Below are positions 54,948-63,803 of a stretch of 64,000 nt of DNA, one piece after another; the first letter of the stretch is position 1, and every line of letters begins with the position of its first letter. The notes below the pieces were generated by a model. That model made no database searches. It was not told the origin of the DNA and saw nothing but the letters and a program-made list of their open reading frames with translations. The position numbers and the translations under genes were made by a program. Where the stretch lies: assembly GCF_011926545.1 (NCBI RefSeq), contig NZ_JAATIT010000003.1, positions 124,001-188,000 on the forward strand, in the 5' to 3' direction. Source of the DNA: Sphingopyxis italica. GTDB taxonomy: Bacteria; Pseudomonadota; Alphaproteobacteria; Sphingomonadales; Sphingomonadaceae.

Positions 54948-56351
54948 ATGACCGACTATTCCGACCTGATCCAGCCCGACAAGGGACAGGACGCCCGCCC
55001 CATCCATCTCGTCGACAAAAAGGGCTATGACGAGTGGCTGAAGGGCCGCAGCGCACGCGAGCGCGCGCATCTGGCGGCGGTCGGTTTCAAGCCCGATGCC
55101 TTCGTCCACGCGATCCTGCCGGGGGACGATCCCGAAAAATGGTCCGTCGTCACCACCGTCGCCGATGCCGCGAGCCTGTCGGCCTGGTGCCTCGCCAAGC
55201 TGGGGCAGATCTTGCCCGAGGGTCGCTACCGGCTCGAAGACCGGCAGCCCGGCAAGGCGCTGTTCGGATGGATGAGCGCGCAATATCGCTTCGACACCTA
55301 TAAATCCAATGCACCCACCAAGGGATCCCGCGTCCTGCTGACGACCGACGTGGGGGCGATCGCGCCGATGGTCGCGGAGATGCGCGCGGTCGCGCTCGTC
55401 CGCGACCTCGTCAACACGCCCGCCGCCGACATGGGGCCCGCCGCGATCGAGAAAGCGGCCGGGCGCATCGCCAAGGCGCACGGCGGCAAGCTGACCGTCA
55501 CCAAGGGCGAGGCGCTCGAACAGGGTTATCCGATGATCCATGCGGTCGGCCGCGCCGCCGCCAAGCATCATGCGCCGCGGCTGATCGAAATCGAATGGGG
55601 TAAGGAGGATCATCCGCGGATCGCGCTCGTCGGCAAGGGGATCAGCTTCGACAGCGGCGGGCTCGACATCAAGCCCGCCGCCGGGATGCGGTTGATGAAG
55701 AAGGATATGGGGGGCGCGGCGCATGTGCTCGCGCTCGCCGAGCTGGTGATGGCGAGCGGGCTGCCGGTGCGGCTCCACTGTCTGGTCGCGGCGGCCGAAA
55801 ATGCCATCTCGTCCGACGCCTTCCGTCCCGGCGATGTGCTGAAGAGCCGCAAAGGTTTGACGGTCGAGATCGGCAACACCGATGCCGAAGGCCGGCTCGT
55901 GCTCGGCGACGCGCTGACGAAGGCGGGCGAAGCCAAGCCCGAGCTGATCGTCGACTTCGCGACGCTGACCGGCGCCGCACGCGTCGCGCTCGGCCCCGAC
56001 CTGCCGCCGCTGTTCGCCAATGACGACGGTCTCGCCGAAGCGATGCTCGCGGGCGGGACCGAACGCGACGATCCCTTGTGGCGCATGCCGCTGTGGGACG
56101 GTTACGCCGACCTGCTCGAAACCGACATCGCCGACCTCGGCAATGCCGGCAGTTCGCCCTTCGCCGGGACGATCACGGCGGCGCTGTTCCTGAAACGCTT
56201 CGTCCCCGAAGGCACGGCCTGGGCGCATCTCGACACCTTCGCCTGGCGCCCGTCGGCCAAGCCCGGCCGGCCCAAGGGCGGTGCGGCGCTGGGACTGCGC
56301 GCGGCGTGGGCGATGCTTCAGGCGCGCTACGACCGCCGCGCGAAAGGCTGA
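54948..56351 (+). CDS. Leucyl aminopeptidase family protein (M17)
   Basis: A 467-residue M17 metalloaminopeptidase. The bimetal site is complete: LVGKGISFDSGGLDIKP (Lys and Asp), KKDMGGAAHVL and NTDAEGRLVLGDAL (catalytic Asp, Glu and Arg). The N-terminal domain is shorter and unlike PepA, as in many alphaproteobacterial paralogues. It hydrolyses N-terminal residues from peptides in the cytoplasm. An NlpC/P60 hydrolase gene follows in the same direction. Confidence 0.93.
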   Translation: MTDYSDLIQPDKGQDARPIHLVDKKGYDEWLKGRSARERAHLAAVGFKPDAFVHAILPGDDPEKWSVVTTVADAASLSAWCLAKLGQILPEGRYRLEDRQPGKALFGWMSAQYRFDTYKSNAPTKGSRVLLTTDVGAIAPMVAEMRAVALVRDLVNTPAADMGPAAIEKAAGRIAKAHGGKLTVTKGEALEQGYPMIHAVGRAAAKHHAPRLIEIEWGKEDHPRIALVGKGISFDSGGLDIKPAAGMRLMKKDMGGAAHVLALAELVMASGLPVRLHCLVAAAENAISSDAFRPGDVLKSRKGLTVEIGNTDAEGRLVLGDALTKAGEAKPELIVDFATLTGAARVALGPDLPPLFANDDGLAEAMLAGGTERDDPLWRMPLWDGYADLLETDIADLGNAGSSPFAGTITAALFLKRFVPEGTAWAHLDTFAWRPSAKPGRPKGGAALGLRAAWAMLQARYDRRAKG

Positions 56352-56436
56352 ACATTCTTGATAAAGGCGGCCCTGCTGGTCTAATGGCCCGCGATTGTCC
56401 GCGCCCGGCGGACCTCGGGCTTCAACAGGACGGCAA

Positions 56437-57381
56437 GTGACAGCAGACAGCGGTGAAAATTCAGCGGCCAATCGGGTGCGCATGGGGCGCCCCGGCGCCG
56501 CCGGCGCGGGCCGCGACCGGTTCGGTCTGACCGGAAGCTCGCAGGCCTTCGATCCGCGCGTCGTCGCGATCCGCCCCGACCTCGCCGATATCGCCGTGGC
56601 CGGCACGCACTTCGCGCCGCATTATGCCGCGCCGATGATGCGCAGCGGCGTGCTGCCCGCCGCGGCGCTGCGCGCATCCCCGTCTCTCGATGCCGGCCAG
56701 ACGAGCGAATTGCTGTTCGGCGAAGGCTTTGCCCTGCTCGACCTCACCGGCGGCTGGGCCTGGGGTTATTGTCTCGCCGACCATTATGTCGGCTATCTCG
56801 CCGCCGAAGCCCTTGCCGCGCCGATCGCGCCGACGCACCGCGTCGAAATGATCGAAGCGATGCTCCACAGCGCCCCCGATGCCGCGAGCGGCGGCCCCGG
56901 CGTCCTGCCGCGCGGCGCTCTGGTGATGGGCGAAGTCGAGGGTGAATGGCTGGCGACCTCGCACGGCTATCTGCCGCTCGCCGCGCTCGCCGACGTGGCG
57001 ACCGACGACGAGAACCCCGCCGAACTCGCCGAGCAGATGATCGGCGCGCCCTATCTTTGGGGCGGACGCACGGCCAAGGGAATCGATTGCTCGGGCCTCG
57101 TCCAGCTCGTGTGGGGCGCGGCGGGGGTGCAGTTGCCACGCGACAGCGACCTTCAGTTGGCCGCGCTCGGCGCCGACAAGGACGTCGATCCGGCCGCGCT
57201 CGCGCGCGGCGATCTCGTCTTCTTTCCCGGCCATGTCGGCATCATGGCCGACGATAAAAACATCATCCATGCCAGCCGACGATGGATGGCGGTGAAGGCC
57301 GAGCCGCTGGCCGACGTCATCGCGCGTTCGGCCGCCAAGGACCATGATCCGCCGGTGAGCGGATATAAAAGACTGCGATAA
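56437..57381 (+). CDS. NlpC/P60 family hydrolase
   Basis: A 314-residue protein. The C-terminal NlpC/P60 cysteine peptidase domain has Cys218 in GIDCSGLVQL and His266 in GHVGIMADD; preceding segments resemble bacterial SH3-like domains. It should cut gamma-D-glutamyl-diaminopimelate bonds in peptidoglycan peptides, consistent with its place after an aminopeptidase. No signal peptide is visible, so a cytoplasmic recycling role is possible. The start chosen is GTG 56437, after AGGA; upstream GTG/ATG codons are alternatives. Confidence 0.88.
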   Translation: MTADSGENSAANRVRMGRPGAAGAGRDRFGLTGSSQAFDPRVVAIRPDLADIAVAGTHFAPHYAAPMMRSGVLPAAALRASPSLDAGQTSELLFGEGFALLDLTGGWAWGYCLADHYVGYLAAEALAAPIAPTHRVEMIEAMLHSAPDAASGGPGVLPRGALVMGEVEGEWLATSHGYLPLAALADVATDDENPAELAEQMIGAPYLWGGRTAKGIDCSGLVQLVWGAAGVQLPRDSDLQLAALGADKDVDPAALARGDLVFFPGHVGIMADDKNIIHASRRWMAVKAEPLADVIARSAAKDHDPPVSGYKRLR

Positions 57382-57384
57382 CAT

Positions 57385-58311
57385 ATGACACAGACGGTTT
57401 TCATCGACGGCGCGGCGGGAACGACGGGCCTCGAAATCGCCGAGCGCCTCGCCGGACGGAGCGAATTTTCGCTGATCACGCTGGACGAAGCGCGCCGCAA
57501 GGATGCCGGAGCACGGCGCGAGGCATTAAACGATGCCGATTTCGTCATCCTCTGCCTGCCCGACGACGCGGCGCGCGACGCGGTGGCGATGATCGACAAT
57601 GATCGCACGCGCGTGATCGACGCGTCGACCGCACATCGCGTCGCGCCGGGCTGGGTCTATGGCATTCCCGAAGTCAGCGGCCATGATGCCGTGGCCGCCG
57701 CCACGCGCGTGTCGAACCCCGGCTGCTATTCGACCGGCTTTATCGCGCTCGTCGCACCGCTGGTGCGCGCGGGCCTGCTTCCCGCCGACTGGCCCTATAT
57801 CTGCCACGCGGTCAGCGGCTATTCGGGCGGCGGCAAGGCGTTGATCGAACGGTTCGAGCAGAATGCCGACATCGCATGGCGCGGCTATGCGCTGACGCTC
57901 GGCCACAAGCATGTGCCCGAAATGCAGGCGCGGTGCGGCCTGTCGATCGGCCCGCTTTTCTCGCCCGCCGTGATCCCGGCGCACCGCGGCATGATCGTCG
58001 AGGTGCCGTTGCCGCTGAACGCGATGCCGACCGCCGCTTCGCCCGACGCTCTGCGCGCTGCGCTCACCGACTTCTACGGCGCGAGCCCGATCGTCGTCAT
58101 GGGCGCGGCGCCCGAAGGCGGCGAAATGCTGCTCCGCGCGAGCGATGCGGGGGATGACCGCCTCGAATTGTTCGTCTTTGCCAATGAAGACGCCAGCCAG
58201 GCGCGCCTCGTCGCGCGGCTCGACAATCTGGGCAAGGGCGCCAGCGGCGCCTGCGTCCAGAATCTCAACATCATGGCGGGGCTGCCCGAGACCGCGGGCC
58301 TGCGGCTGTAA
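57385..58311 (+). CDS. argC: N-acetyl-gamma-glutamyl-phosphate reductase
   Basis: A 308-residue type 2 ArgC for the third step of arginine synthesis. The dinucleotide-binding start is VFIDGAAGTTGLEI, the catalytic Cys114 is in SNPGCYSTG, and the active-site histidine lies in GHKHVPEM. The start ATG follows the NlpC stop by three bases. No other arginine genes are in the window. Type 2 enzymes are shorter than E. coli ArgC, as here. Confidence 0.95.
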   Translation: MTQTVFIDGAAGTTGLEIAERLAGRSEFSLITLDEARRKDAGARREALNDADFVILCLPDDAARDAVAMIDNDRTRVIDASTAHRVAPGWVYGIPEVSGHDAVAAATRVSNPGCYSTGFIALVAPLVRAGLLPADWPYICHAVSGYSGGGKALIERFEQNADIAWRGYALTLGHKHVPEMQARCGLSIGPLFSPAVIPAHRGMIVEVPLPLNAMPTAASPDALRAALTDFYGASPIVVMGAAPEGGEMLLRASDAGDDRLELFVFANEDASQARLVARLDNLGKGASGACVQNLNIMAGLPETAGLRL

Positions 58312-58314
58312 GGC

Positions 58315-58530
58315 CTAGTGCACCGTGTCGAGGACATCCTCGACCGACAAATAGGTGATCAGCCGCTCGATCTGGCGCCAGCGCGCGAAATGAAGGTGAT
58401 TGCCGAGCGCGCGATATTGCTCGGCGCGCGCGGCCGCCGCGAACCCGGCTTCCTCGCCATGCAGCGTGATCAGCGCATGGGCATCCTCGACCGCGGCGCG
58501 ATCGGCAAGAAAGGGGGCTGGCAGGTGCAT
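58315..58530 (-). CDS. Small uncharacterised protein
   Basis: A 71-residue hydrophilic protein with an alpha-helical pattern and two histidine-rich segments (VEDAHALITLHGEE, ALGNHLHFARWRQIERL). No family was recognised, but the composition and AAGGA upstream of the ATG are consistent with a real gene. It is convergent with argC and divergent from the sorbosone-dehydrogenase-like gene. Confidence 0.55.
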   Translation of the reverse strand: MHLPAPFLADRAAVEDAHALITLHGEEAGFAAAARAEQYRALGNHLHFARWRQIERLITYLSVEDVLDTVH

Positions 58531-58700
58531 CGGGTTCCCGGTCCTTCACTTCGAACCTCCTCCTATCTTTCACGCCTCACCGCCCCGTTCCCAACCGTAA
58601 TGAACGCGTGGGTAAGGTTAATCGCAAAGCCCCGCCGGTTAACCCTTCGCCGGCTCTCGCAACCCTTTGACGCCGCGCGCCGCGCGTGTAGACAGGCGGT

Positions 58701-60053
58701 ATGCGCAAAATCCTGAAATATGCCGCCCTCGCCCTGCTGGTCCTGCTGATCGCCGGCGGCATCACGCTCTACATCATGTCGCGCCCCGACGTGGCGCGCT
58801 TCTCGACCGCCGAACTCAGCGGCCGGGTGCCGGTGATGGCGTCGCAGCGCACCGAGACATTTCCGACGGTGAATGTGCCCGAGGCGACGAGCTGGCCCGC
58901 GGGTCAGGCGCCGCGCGCCGCGCAGGGGCTGGCCGTTCAGCGCTTTGCCGAAGGGCTCGACCATCCGCGCACCCTGTTCGTGCTGCCCAACGGCGATGTG
59001 CTCGCCGCCGAATCGCAGAGCCCGCCGCGCAAGGACGGCGGCGTGCAGGGCGCGGTGATGAAGAGCCTGATGGGCAAGGGCGGCGCGGGACGCCGTCCGT
59101 CGGCGAACCGGATCACCCTGCTCCGCGACGCCGACGGCGACGGCAAGGCCGAGGTGAAGAGCGCCTATATCACCGGCCTCAACTCGCCCTATGGCATGGC
59201 GTTGGTCGGCGACACGCTCTATGTCGCGAACACCGATGCGCTGCTCGCCTTTCCCTATGTCGCGGGCGAGACGAAAATGAGCGGCAAGCCCACGAAGGTC
59301 GTCGACCTGCCCGCGAAAGGCACCAACCGCCACTGGACCAAGAGCCTCGTCGCCGCGCCCAACGGCTGGCTCTATGTCGGCGTCGGCGCCGATTCGAACA
59401 TCGGCGAGGCGGGCATGAACCGCGAGTTCCGCCGCGCCAGCGTGCTCGAGGTGCGGCCCGAGAATGGATATATGCGCACCTTCGCCGCGGGCATCCGCAA
59501 CCCCGTCGGCCTCGCTTTCTACCCCGGCAGCGACCGGCTGTGGACGGTCGTCAACGAACGCGACATGCTCGGCAGCGACCTGGTGCCCGACTATCTGACC
59601 GACCTCGACGAGGGTGATTTCTATGGCTGGCCCTGGTATTATTGGGGCGGCTTCATCGACCCGCGCGTCGCGCCCGAGGCCGAGGATCGCCGCCAATATG
59701 TGAAGCGCCCCGAATATGGCCTCGGCGCCCATACCGCGCCGCTTGGCATGACCTTCACCGACGGCCTCGACCTCGGCGAACGCTGGGCGAACGGCGCACT
59801 GATCGCGCGCCACGGGTCGTGGAACCGCGATCCCGTGACGGGCTATGACGTCGTGTTCGTGAAGTTCGGCGCCAATGGCAAGCCCGCCCGCGCGCTGCCC
59901 ATCACCTTGCTCGATCAGTTCCTCGGCAAGGACGGCAAGACCACCCGCGGCCGCCCAGCCGACGTCAAGGTCGCGAAGGACGGCAGCGCGCTCGTCGCCG
60001 ACGACACCGGCGGGGTGATCTGGCGGGTCGCGAAGGCGAAACAGCCCGAGTAA
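58701..60053 (+). CDS. PQQ-dependent sorbosone/glucose dehydrogenase-like protein, membrane-anchored
   Basis: A 450-residue protein with an N-terminal membrane anchor (AALALLVLLIAGGITLYIM) and a six-bladed beta-propeller of the L-sorbosone/soluble glucose dehydrogenase type. Propeller features are GLDHPRTLFVLPNGDVLAAE, GADSNIGE, GIRNPVGLAFYP, and RHGSWNRDPVTGYDVVFV. The cofactor is likely PQQ but the ligands were not verified. The enzyme would oxidise sugars in the periplasm. A small gene overlaps the stop codon by one base. Confidence 0.9.
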   Translation: MRKILKYAALALLVLLIAGGITLYIMSRPDVARFSTAELSGRVPVMASQRTETFPTVNVPEATSWPAGQAPRAAQGLAVQRFAEGLDHPRTLFVLPNGDVLAAESQSPPRKDGGVQGAVMKSLMGKGGAGRRPSANRITLLRDADGDGKAEVKSAYITGLNSPYGMALVGDTLYVANTDALLAFPYVAGETKMSGKPTKVVDLPAKGTNRHWTKSLVAAPNGWLYVGVGADSNIGEAGMNREFRRASVLEVRPENGYMRTFAAGIRNPVGLAFYPGSDRLWTVVNERDMLGSDLVPDYLTDLDEGDFYGWPWYYWGGFIDPRVAPEAEDRRQYVKRPEYGLGAHTAPLGMTFTDGLDLGERWANGALIARHGSWNRDPVTGYDVVFVKFGANGKPARALPITLLDQFLGKDGKTTRGRPADVKVAKDGSALVADDTGGVIWRVAKAKQPE

Positions 60054-60256
60054 TGCTACCGCTTTCTGACAAAACTTTCTATGCGGCCGCTTTTGTTTGG
60101 TTCCTGCTGCTCACACTCACACCGCGCGGAGTGATCCTTGTTATGAGCCTTGGACAGGCGCGTATAAGCGACACAGGCGAGAGAAATCTGCGTTGGCTCT
60201 GCGGCTTTTTTGCGGTGGTCGCCCTCGGAAACCTTGCGTGGATATTTATCCGCTAG
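60053..60256 (+). CDS. Small two-helix membrane protein
   Basis: A 67-residue protein with two hydrophobic segments (FYAAAFVWFLLLTL and WLCGFFAVVALGNLAWIFI). The ATG overlaps the stop of the preceding gene (TAATG), suggesting translational coupling. It is AT-richer than its neighbours. No family was recognised. Confidence 0.5.
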   Translation: MLPLSDKTFYAAAFVWFLLLTLTPRGVILVMSLGQARISDTGERNLRWLCGFFAVVALGNLAWIFIR

Positions 60257-60301
60257 AGTGTTTGCAAAATATACGCCTTTTCCTTCAACCGGAGCGGGTC
60301 G

Positions 60302-61417
60302 TTACACCCGCATCGGCATCAGCACATAGAGCGCCGGGCTCTTCTCGCTTTCGCGGATCAGCGTCGGCGCGTTGGCGTCGGCGAGGTGGAGTTCGACGCT
60401 GTCGCCGTCGACCTGCCCCAAAATGTCGCTGAGATAACGCGCGTTGAAGCCGATCTCCATCGCGTCGCTGTCATAACCCGCGGCAAGTTCTTCGGCGGCG
60501 GTGCCGTTTTCGGGGCTGGTAACGCTGAGCGTGATCCGGTCCTTGTCGAGCCCGACCTTGACCGCGCGCGTCTTTTCGCTCGCGATCGTCGACACGCGGT
60601 CGACGCCCTGGAACAGACTCTTCGGATCGACCTTCAAAAGCTTGTCGTTCGCGGTCGGGATCACGCGGCTGTAATCGGGGAAGGTGCCGTCGATCAGCTT
60701 CGAGGTGAGCACCGCATGGCCGAGCTGGAAACGGATCTTGCTGGCCGAGAGGCTGATTTCGACATTGCCCTCGGCCTCGTCGAGCAGCTTGCGGATCTCG
60801 CCGACGCATTTGCGCGGCACGATGACGTCGGGCATCGACGCGGCGCCGTCGGGGCGCGTGACGGTGTAGCGCGCGAGGCGGTGGCCGTCGGTGGCGGCGG
60901 CCTTCAGCACCGGACCCGTCGCATCCTCGGCGACGTGGAAGAAGATGCCGTTGAGGTAATAGCGCGTTTCCTCGGTCGAGATGGCGAAGCGCGTCTTGTC
61001 GATGATCTGGATGAGCTCGGCGACGGGCAGTTCGAAATTGGTCGGCAGCTCGCCCTCGGCGATCACCGGGAAATCGTCGCGCGGCAGCGTCGGCAGGTTG
61101 AAGTTCGAGCGGCCCGCCTTGACCTGCATCTTGCCTTCGGCGGCGGCGAGGCTGACCTCCGACCCTTCGGGCAGCTTGCGCGCGATTTCGAAGAGCGTGT
61201 GCGCCGACACCGTCGTCGTGCCCGGCGTTTCGACCTTGGCCGCGATCGTTTCGACGACCTGCAGGTCGAGGTCGGTCGCCATCAATTTAAGCTGGCCCGA
61301 CGCGTCTGCTTCGATCAGGACGTTCGAGAGGATCGGGATCGTGTTGCGCCGTTCGACCACCGACTGGACGTGGCCGAGGCTTTTCAACAACACTGCGCGT
61401 TCGATCGTCGCTTTCAT
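60302..61417 (-). CDS. dnaN: DNA polymerase III subunit beta (sliding clamp)
   Basis: A 371-residue ring-forming clamp that tethers DNA polymerase. It starts MKATIERAVLLKSLGHVQ, contains the inner-face pattern TIPILSNVLIEA, LATDGHRLA-like AAATDGHRLARY, and ends ESEKSPALYVLMPMRV; the ending PMRV/PMRL is conserved. The start ATG at 61417 is fixed by the family N-terminus although the frame extends further. dnaA is not adjacent, which is usual in several alphaproteobacteria. Confidence 0.97.
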   Translation of the reverse strand: MKATIERAVLLKSLGHVQSVVERRNTIPILSNVLIEADASGQLKLMATDLDLQVVETIAAKVETPGTTTVSAHTLFEIARKLPEGSEVSLAAAEGKMQVKAGRSNFNLPTLPRDDFPVIAEGELPTNFELPVAELIQIIDKTRFAISTEETRYYLNGIFFHVAEDATGPVLKAAATDGHRLARYTVTRPDGAASMPDVIVPRKCVGEIRKLLDEAEGNVEISLSASKIRFQLGHAVLTSKLIDGTFPDYSRVIPTANDKLLKVDPKSLFQGVDRVSTIASEKTRAVKVGLDKDRITLSVTSPENGTAAEELAAGYDSDAMEIGFNARYLSDILGQVDGDSVELHLADANAPTLIRESEKSPALYVLMPMRV

Positions 61418-61588
61418 TCTAAATCGCCATCCTGCGTGTTTTCTCGGGAAAAGTCCCTGAGGGACAGAGCATCGGAGGCGATTCGCGCCCCGATTCTGGC
61501 CCCTGAAAATGTCCACCTTCCTTAACGCACGCGTCGGCGGGTGCAAGCCATGCTTGCAAAGCACCGCCAATCGCGCGAACGAGACGCG

Positions 61589-62086
61589 ATGCGGCGGTGG
61601 GGCTTCCTTTTCCTGATGGCAATGGCAGTGCCCGCGGCGGCGCTCGCCGCGCCGCCCGTCGCGCTCGGCATTTTCGACGGCTGGGGCGCGTTTCGCGATC
61701 CCGCCACGCCGCGCTGCTATGCCCTCGCCGCGCCCGCCGCGACGATCGGCACGCCGCGGGTCAAGGCCTATGCGAGCGTCGGCTACTGGCCTAAGTCCCG
61801 CATCCGCGGCCAATTCTATGTCCGCCTGTCGAAAGCGCGCGCGCCCGATCGCGAGCTGCGCCTGACGATCGGCAGCCGCCGCTTCATCCTGACCGGCAAC
61901 GGCGCGCACGGCTGGGCGAGCGATCCGCGTATGGACGCCGCGATCGTCGCCGCGATGCGATCGGCGCCGAGCATGAGCGTCGAGAGCGGCACGCCCGACG
62001 GCCGGGCGATCGCCGATACCTATCGATTGCGCGGCGCCGCGACCGCGATCGACGCGGCGGCGCTGGGGTGCGCGCGGCTACGCTGA
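61589..62086 (+). CDS. Exported IalB-like small protein
   Basis: A 165-residue protein with a signal peptide (MRRWGFLFLMAMAVPAAALAA). The mature protein begins PPVALGIFDGWGAFRDP and has a cysteine pair, ATPRCYALA and LGCARL. The W-G-A-F-x-D-x-x-x-x-R-C-Y-A pattern recalls the invasion-associated locus B group; the function is unclear. The GAG-containing stretch before the ATG is modest. It is divergent from dnaN. Confidence 0.75.
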   Translation: MRRWGFLFLMAMAVPAAALAAPPVALGIFDGWGAFRDPATPRCYALAAPAATIGTPRVKAYASVGYWPKSRIRGQFYVRLSKARAPDRELRLTIGSRRFILTGNGAHGWASDPRMDAAIVAAMRSAPSMSVESGTPDGRAIADTYRLRGAATAIDAAALGCARLR

Positions 62087-62183
62087 CGCCGTTCGCGGAA
62101 AAGTGACCGATTTCCGCGCAACTTCACTCTGAATTTGCTGTGCGGACGGAAAAGGCCGACCACGGCATTTCCGGGACATCGCC

Positions 62184-62654
62184 TCAGCCGCGCATCCCGG
62201 CCTGCATCCAAGCCAGCACGAAGGATATGAATGAGAGCATCACCAGAATAACCGCCAGGATACGGGCCTTGCGGCCCTTGACTGGGCGTTTGAGCCCAAG
62301 GCGCAGCTCGCGTCGCCGCCAGGTAATCACGGCAAGCGTAAGAAGCGGAAGGTTGATGAACACCCACAGAAACGAAATCTGGGCACCCCATGACGTCGTA
62401 AAAAGGGAAAGAATCCCCATGCCTATGAACACCGCCGGTATAGCAATATAACCGGCGGTCTTGATGCGAAGTCTCAGATCGTCCTCGGCCCATTCGGCTT
62501 CAAGCGCCTGCTGCTCGGTTTCCTCCGCTGGCCCCCAATCTTCTTCAGGCGTATAAAGCCATTCCTCGAAAACATTATCGCCGATCCGCTCGCGCGCCTT
62601 CAGCGGTCCATCAAATGGCGCAGCAGCATTGCCGAAATCCTGCGGTCCTTTCAA
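62184..62654 (-). CDS. Uncharacterised membrane protein with acidic N-terminus
   Basis: A 156-residue protein with an acidic soluble part (EEWLYTPEEDWGPAEETEQQ) and three hydrophobic segments (GYIAIPAVFIGMGILSLF, FLWVFINLPLLTLAVI and ILAVILVMLSFISFVLAW), plus a basic loop. The start is uncertain: TTG 62654 follows GGGAGG at 9 bases; TTG 62675 is an alternative. It is AT-richer than its neighbours. No family was recognised. Confidence 0.6.
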   Translation of the reverse strand: MKGPQDFGNAAAPFDGPLKARERIGDNVFEEWLYTPEEDWGPAEETEQQALEAEWAEDDLRLRIKTAGYIAIPAVFIGMGILSLFTTSWGAQISFLWVFINLPLLTLAVITWRRRELRLGLKRPVKGRKARILAVILVMLSFISFVLAWMQAGMRG

Positions 62655-62769
62655 ATGCCACCCCCTCCCGGTCAATCATTGGCAACTAGGGCATCGCCAC
62701 ATCATTCGGTCAATTTGAACCACGCGCCAGCATAATAGGAAAGCCGTTTTTCGATAGGATCAAACCCGC

Positions 62770-63651
62770 CTATTCCCGCCCCAGCTTCGCAAGTTCGGCG
62801 GCGAGAAAATCGAGGACCAGCCGCACGCGCGGGACATGACGCAGCCGTTCGTGGGTCAGCAGCCATAACCCCGTGGTATCCTCGCTTTTTGGCGGGATGC
62901 AGCGGATCAGATCGGCTTCGCGGTCGGCGAGGAAGGCGGGCAGGATCGTCAGGCCCATGCCCGAACGCACCCCCGCAAGCAGCCCCGAACCGCTGTCATA
63001 TTGCATGACCACCGACTCTTCGAGCCGATATTGCCGGAGCCACGCCTGATAGGGTTCCCATACGCCGCCGCCGCCGCCGATGAAAGGATGAGCGGCAAGT
63101 TCGTCGCGCGTGTGCGGGATGCCGTGACGGTCGGCATAGTCGCGGCTGCAATAGAGCGTCCACGGATTGTCGGCGACGCGGCGGCCGACGAGGCCCGCGC
63201 CCATCGGCTGCTTGCTGCTGCGGATCGCGATGTCCGCCGCGCCGGCGGCAAGGTCACGCGGCTCGTCCGACGTGTCGAGATGGATATGGATACTCGGGTG
63301 CGCCGCGCGCAGGTCGCGGAGGATCGGCGGCAGGATCGTCACCGCGAAGATTTCCATTGTCGTCAGGCTGACCGCCCCGCCCGCGTCGCGCGACCGCGCC
63401 CCCGCCGCTTCGCCAAAGCGGTTCGCGGCATCGCGGACCGCCATCGCGCTCGCCAGCATCGCTTCGCCCACCGGGGTCAGCGCGTAACCCGCCTGCCGCC
63501 GCTCGAACAGGTTGAGGCTTGTCGCCGCTTCGAGCGCGGCGATGCGCCGGGCCACGGTCGTCTGGCTGACGCGCAGCGCCTGCGCGGCGGACAGGGTGCT
63601 GCCCGTTTCGGCCACCGCCAGAAAGGCCTTGAGGTCGTTCCAATCATACAT
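62770..63651 (-). CDS. LysR-family transcriptional regulator
   Basis: A 293-residue regulator with the LysR N-terminal helix-turn-helix (DLKAFLAVAETGSTLSAAQALRVSQTTVARRIAAL) and a periplasmic-binding-like effector domain. It has a typical full length. AAGGCG precedes the ATG. The gene is divergent from a UrcA gene across an interval with two palindromes, so it may control that gene or itself. Effector unknown. Confidence 0.93.
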   Translation of the reverse strand: MYDWNDLKAFLAVAETGSTLSAAQALRVSQTTVARRIAALEAATSLNLFERRQAGYALTPVGEAMLASAMAVRDAANRFGEAAGARSRDAGGAVSLTTMEIFAVTILPPILRDLRAAHPSIHIHLDTSDEPRDLAAGAADIAIRSSKQPMGAGLVGRRVADNPWTLYCSRDYADRHGIPHTRDELAAHPFIGGGGGVWEPYQAWLRQYRLEESVVMQYDSGSGLLAGVRSGMGLTILPAFLADREADLIRCIPPKSEDTTGLWLLTHERLRHVPRVRLVLDFLAAELAKLGRE

Positions 63652-63667
63652 GACGCCTTGTGCGTCA
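63651..63667. promoter_or_regulatory. Palindrome at the LysR gene start
   Basis: TGACGC and GCGTCA with a 5-base gap form a perfect inverted repeat. It covers the ribosome-binding region of the LysR gene and touches its start codon, so binding there could autoregulate it. Confidence 0.45.
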
Positions 63668-63683
63668 TAATCGTCCCCGCCTC

Positions 63684-63703
63684 ATTCTGCAATTTTGCAG
63701 AAT
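63684..63703. promoter_or_regulatory. LysR-type operator candidate
   Basis: ATTCTGCAA and TTGCAGAAT around TT form a perfect inverted repeat in the LysR-UrcA interval, and fits the T-N11-A pattern of LysR sites. It lies 32 bases from the LysR start and about 100 bases from the UrcA start. Confidence 0.6.
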
Positions 63704-63803
63704 GCCCCGGCAAACTCGTTGCTCCTGTCACGCCGCGCAATCGCCTATTTTCATCTGACCGGCTTCCTCCCCTCCTCCCCGAGCCGGACGATGGAGATAC
63801 AAG

